This document shows positions 63,645 through 64,000 of a stretch of 64,000 bases of DNA, in pieces. Each line of letters begins with the position of its first letter. Position 1 is the first letter of the stretch. The stretch comes from Atopsyche davidsoni (lineage: Eukaryota; Arthropoda; Insecta; Trichoptera; Hydrobiosidae), in assembly GCA_022113835.1 (NCBI GenBank), contig JAILWY010000026.1, positions 13,295,001 through 13,359,000 of the forward strand, written 5' to 3'. The position numbers and the translations under genes are program-made. The notes beneath the pieces were generated by a model. It was not told the origin of the DNA, ran no database searches, and worked only from the letters and a program-made list of their open reading frames with translations.

Positions 63645-64000
63645 TATTTACAGAGAAGAAAAAGCTCGAATGGGTTCTTATGGCCAAAATCATCCTTTTC
63701 ATCAGGAGAAAATCTTTAAAAAAATATTTTCTCTCATTTAGATTCATATAAAAATATTTGTCTCGGTAAATGAACACCTTAACATGTGATTGTAAAATAC
63801 GTTTTAATTTCACAGAAACAATTGTAATAAACAACTAAAATAAAAATATTCGTTACTAATAAACCTACATAAAGCATGCACGACAATCTACAGCTTTAAT
63901 TACTTTTAAATCATGATTAATTACAATTATGTATTCATATGAGATAGAAATACGTTAAATAGCTTACGTAATTAGTGTATAATTTTATAAAGATGCAATA
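63645..64000. other. AT-rich end of window, no gene seen
   Basis: AT-rich with no frame of note; the 79-codon minus-strand frame is K/F-rich chance sequence. Confidence 0.55.

Noticed and set aside
1..64000. CRISPR arrays, rRNA genes, functional tRNAs, known microRNAs, viral genes
   Set aside because: None seen by eye: no regularly spaced short repeats with unique spacers, no rRNA-like or intact tRNA-like folds, and no match to the insect microRNA mature sequences I could recall.

Overview
This 64 kb window looks like a non-coding, AT-rich stretch of an insect nuclear genome, most likely a moth or butterfly. The reasons are the eukaryotic splice signals, the lack of dense bacterial-type ORFs, a piggyBac-type element at a TTAA site, THAP and SWIM/YqaJ protein genes of a kind common in lepidopteran genomes, dispersed hairpin repeats, and GC-rich islands of 150-400 bp set in AT-rich DNA. 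The order is inference from remembered family resemblance, not from any search.

Layout. 1-4.1 kb: an eroded transposase relic, two copies of a short dispersed hairpin repeat, a G-rich minisatellite, and a 1,034 bp internally deleted piggyBac-like element with matching terminal repeats, TTAA on both sides and only the C-terminal cysteine-rich part of its transposase. 4.1-10.9 kb: no gene; a possible SINE remnant near 5.9 kb and two palindromic CRE-type sites near 9.95 kb. 10.9-13.2 kb: the only convincing protein genes, a THAP-type zinc-finger ORF (+) and a two-exon SWIM plus YqaJ-nuclease gene (-). They converge with 29 bp between them and are bracketed by similar inverted TGACGTCA-containing sequences and a diverged triple tandem repeat. 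This pair is the best candidate here for an under-described mobile or DNA-processing system.

13.2-64 kb: essentially a gene desert. Two minus-strand signals suggest it may be the long introns or upstream region of a minus-strand gene. One is a candidate first coding exon at 26.5 kb, with Initiator, TATA-like box, ATG, hydrophobic leader and a polypyrimidine-CAG|GTAAGT donor that also fits a recursive splice site. The other is a candidate 63 bp internal exon at 57.4 kb. The rest holds three more copies of the hairpin repeat, two related foldback (MITE-like) elements at 46.3 and 63.6 kb, a tRNA-like/SINE relic at 26.0 kb, two long (AT)n tracts, several G-rich minisatellites and scattered GC islands that could be enhancers. 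Most short ORFs are chance frames in the GC islands.
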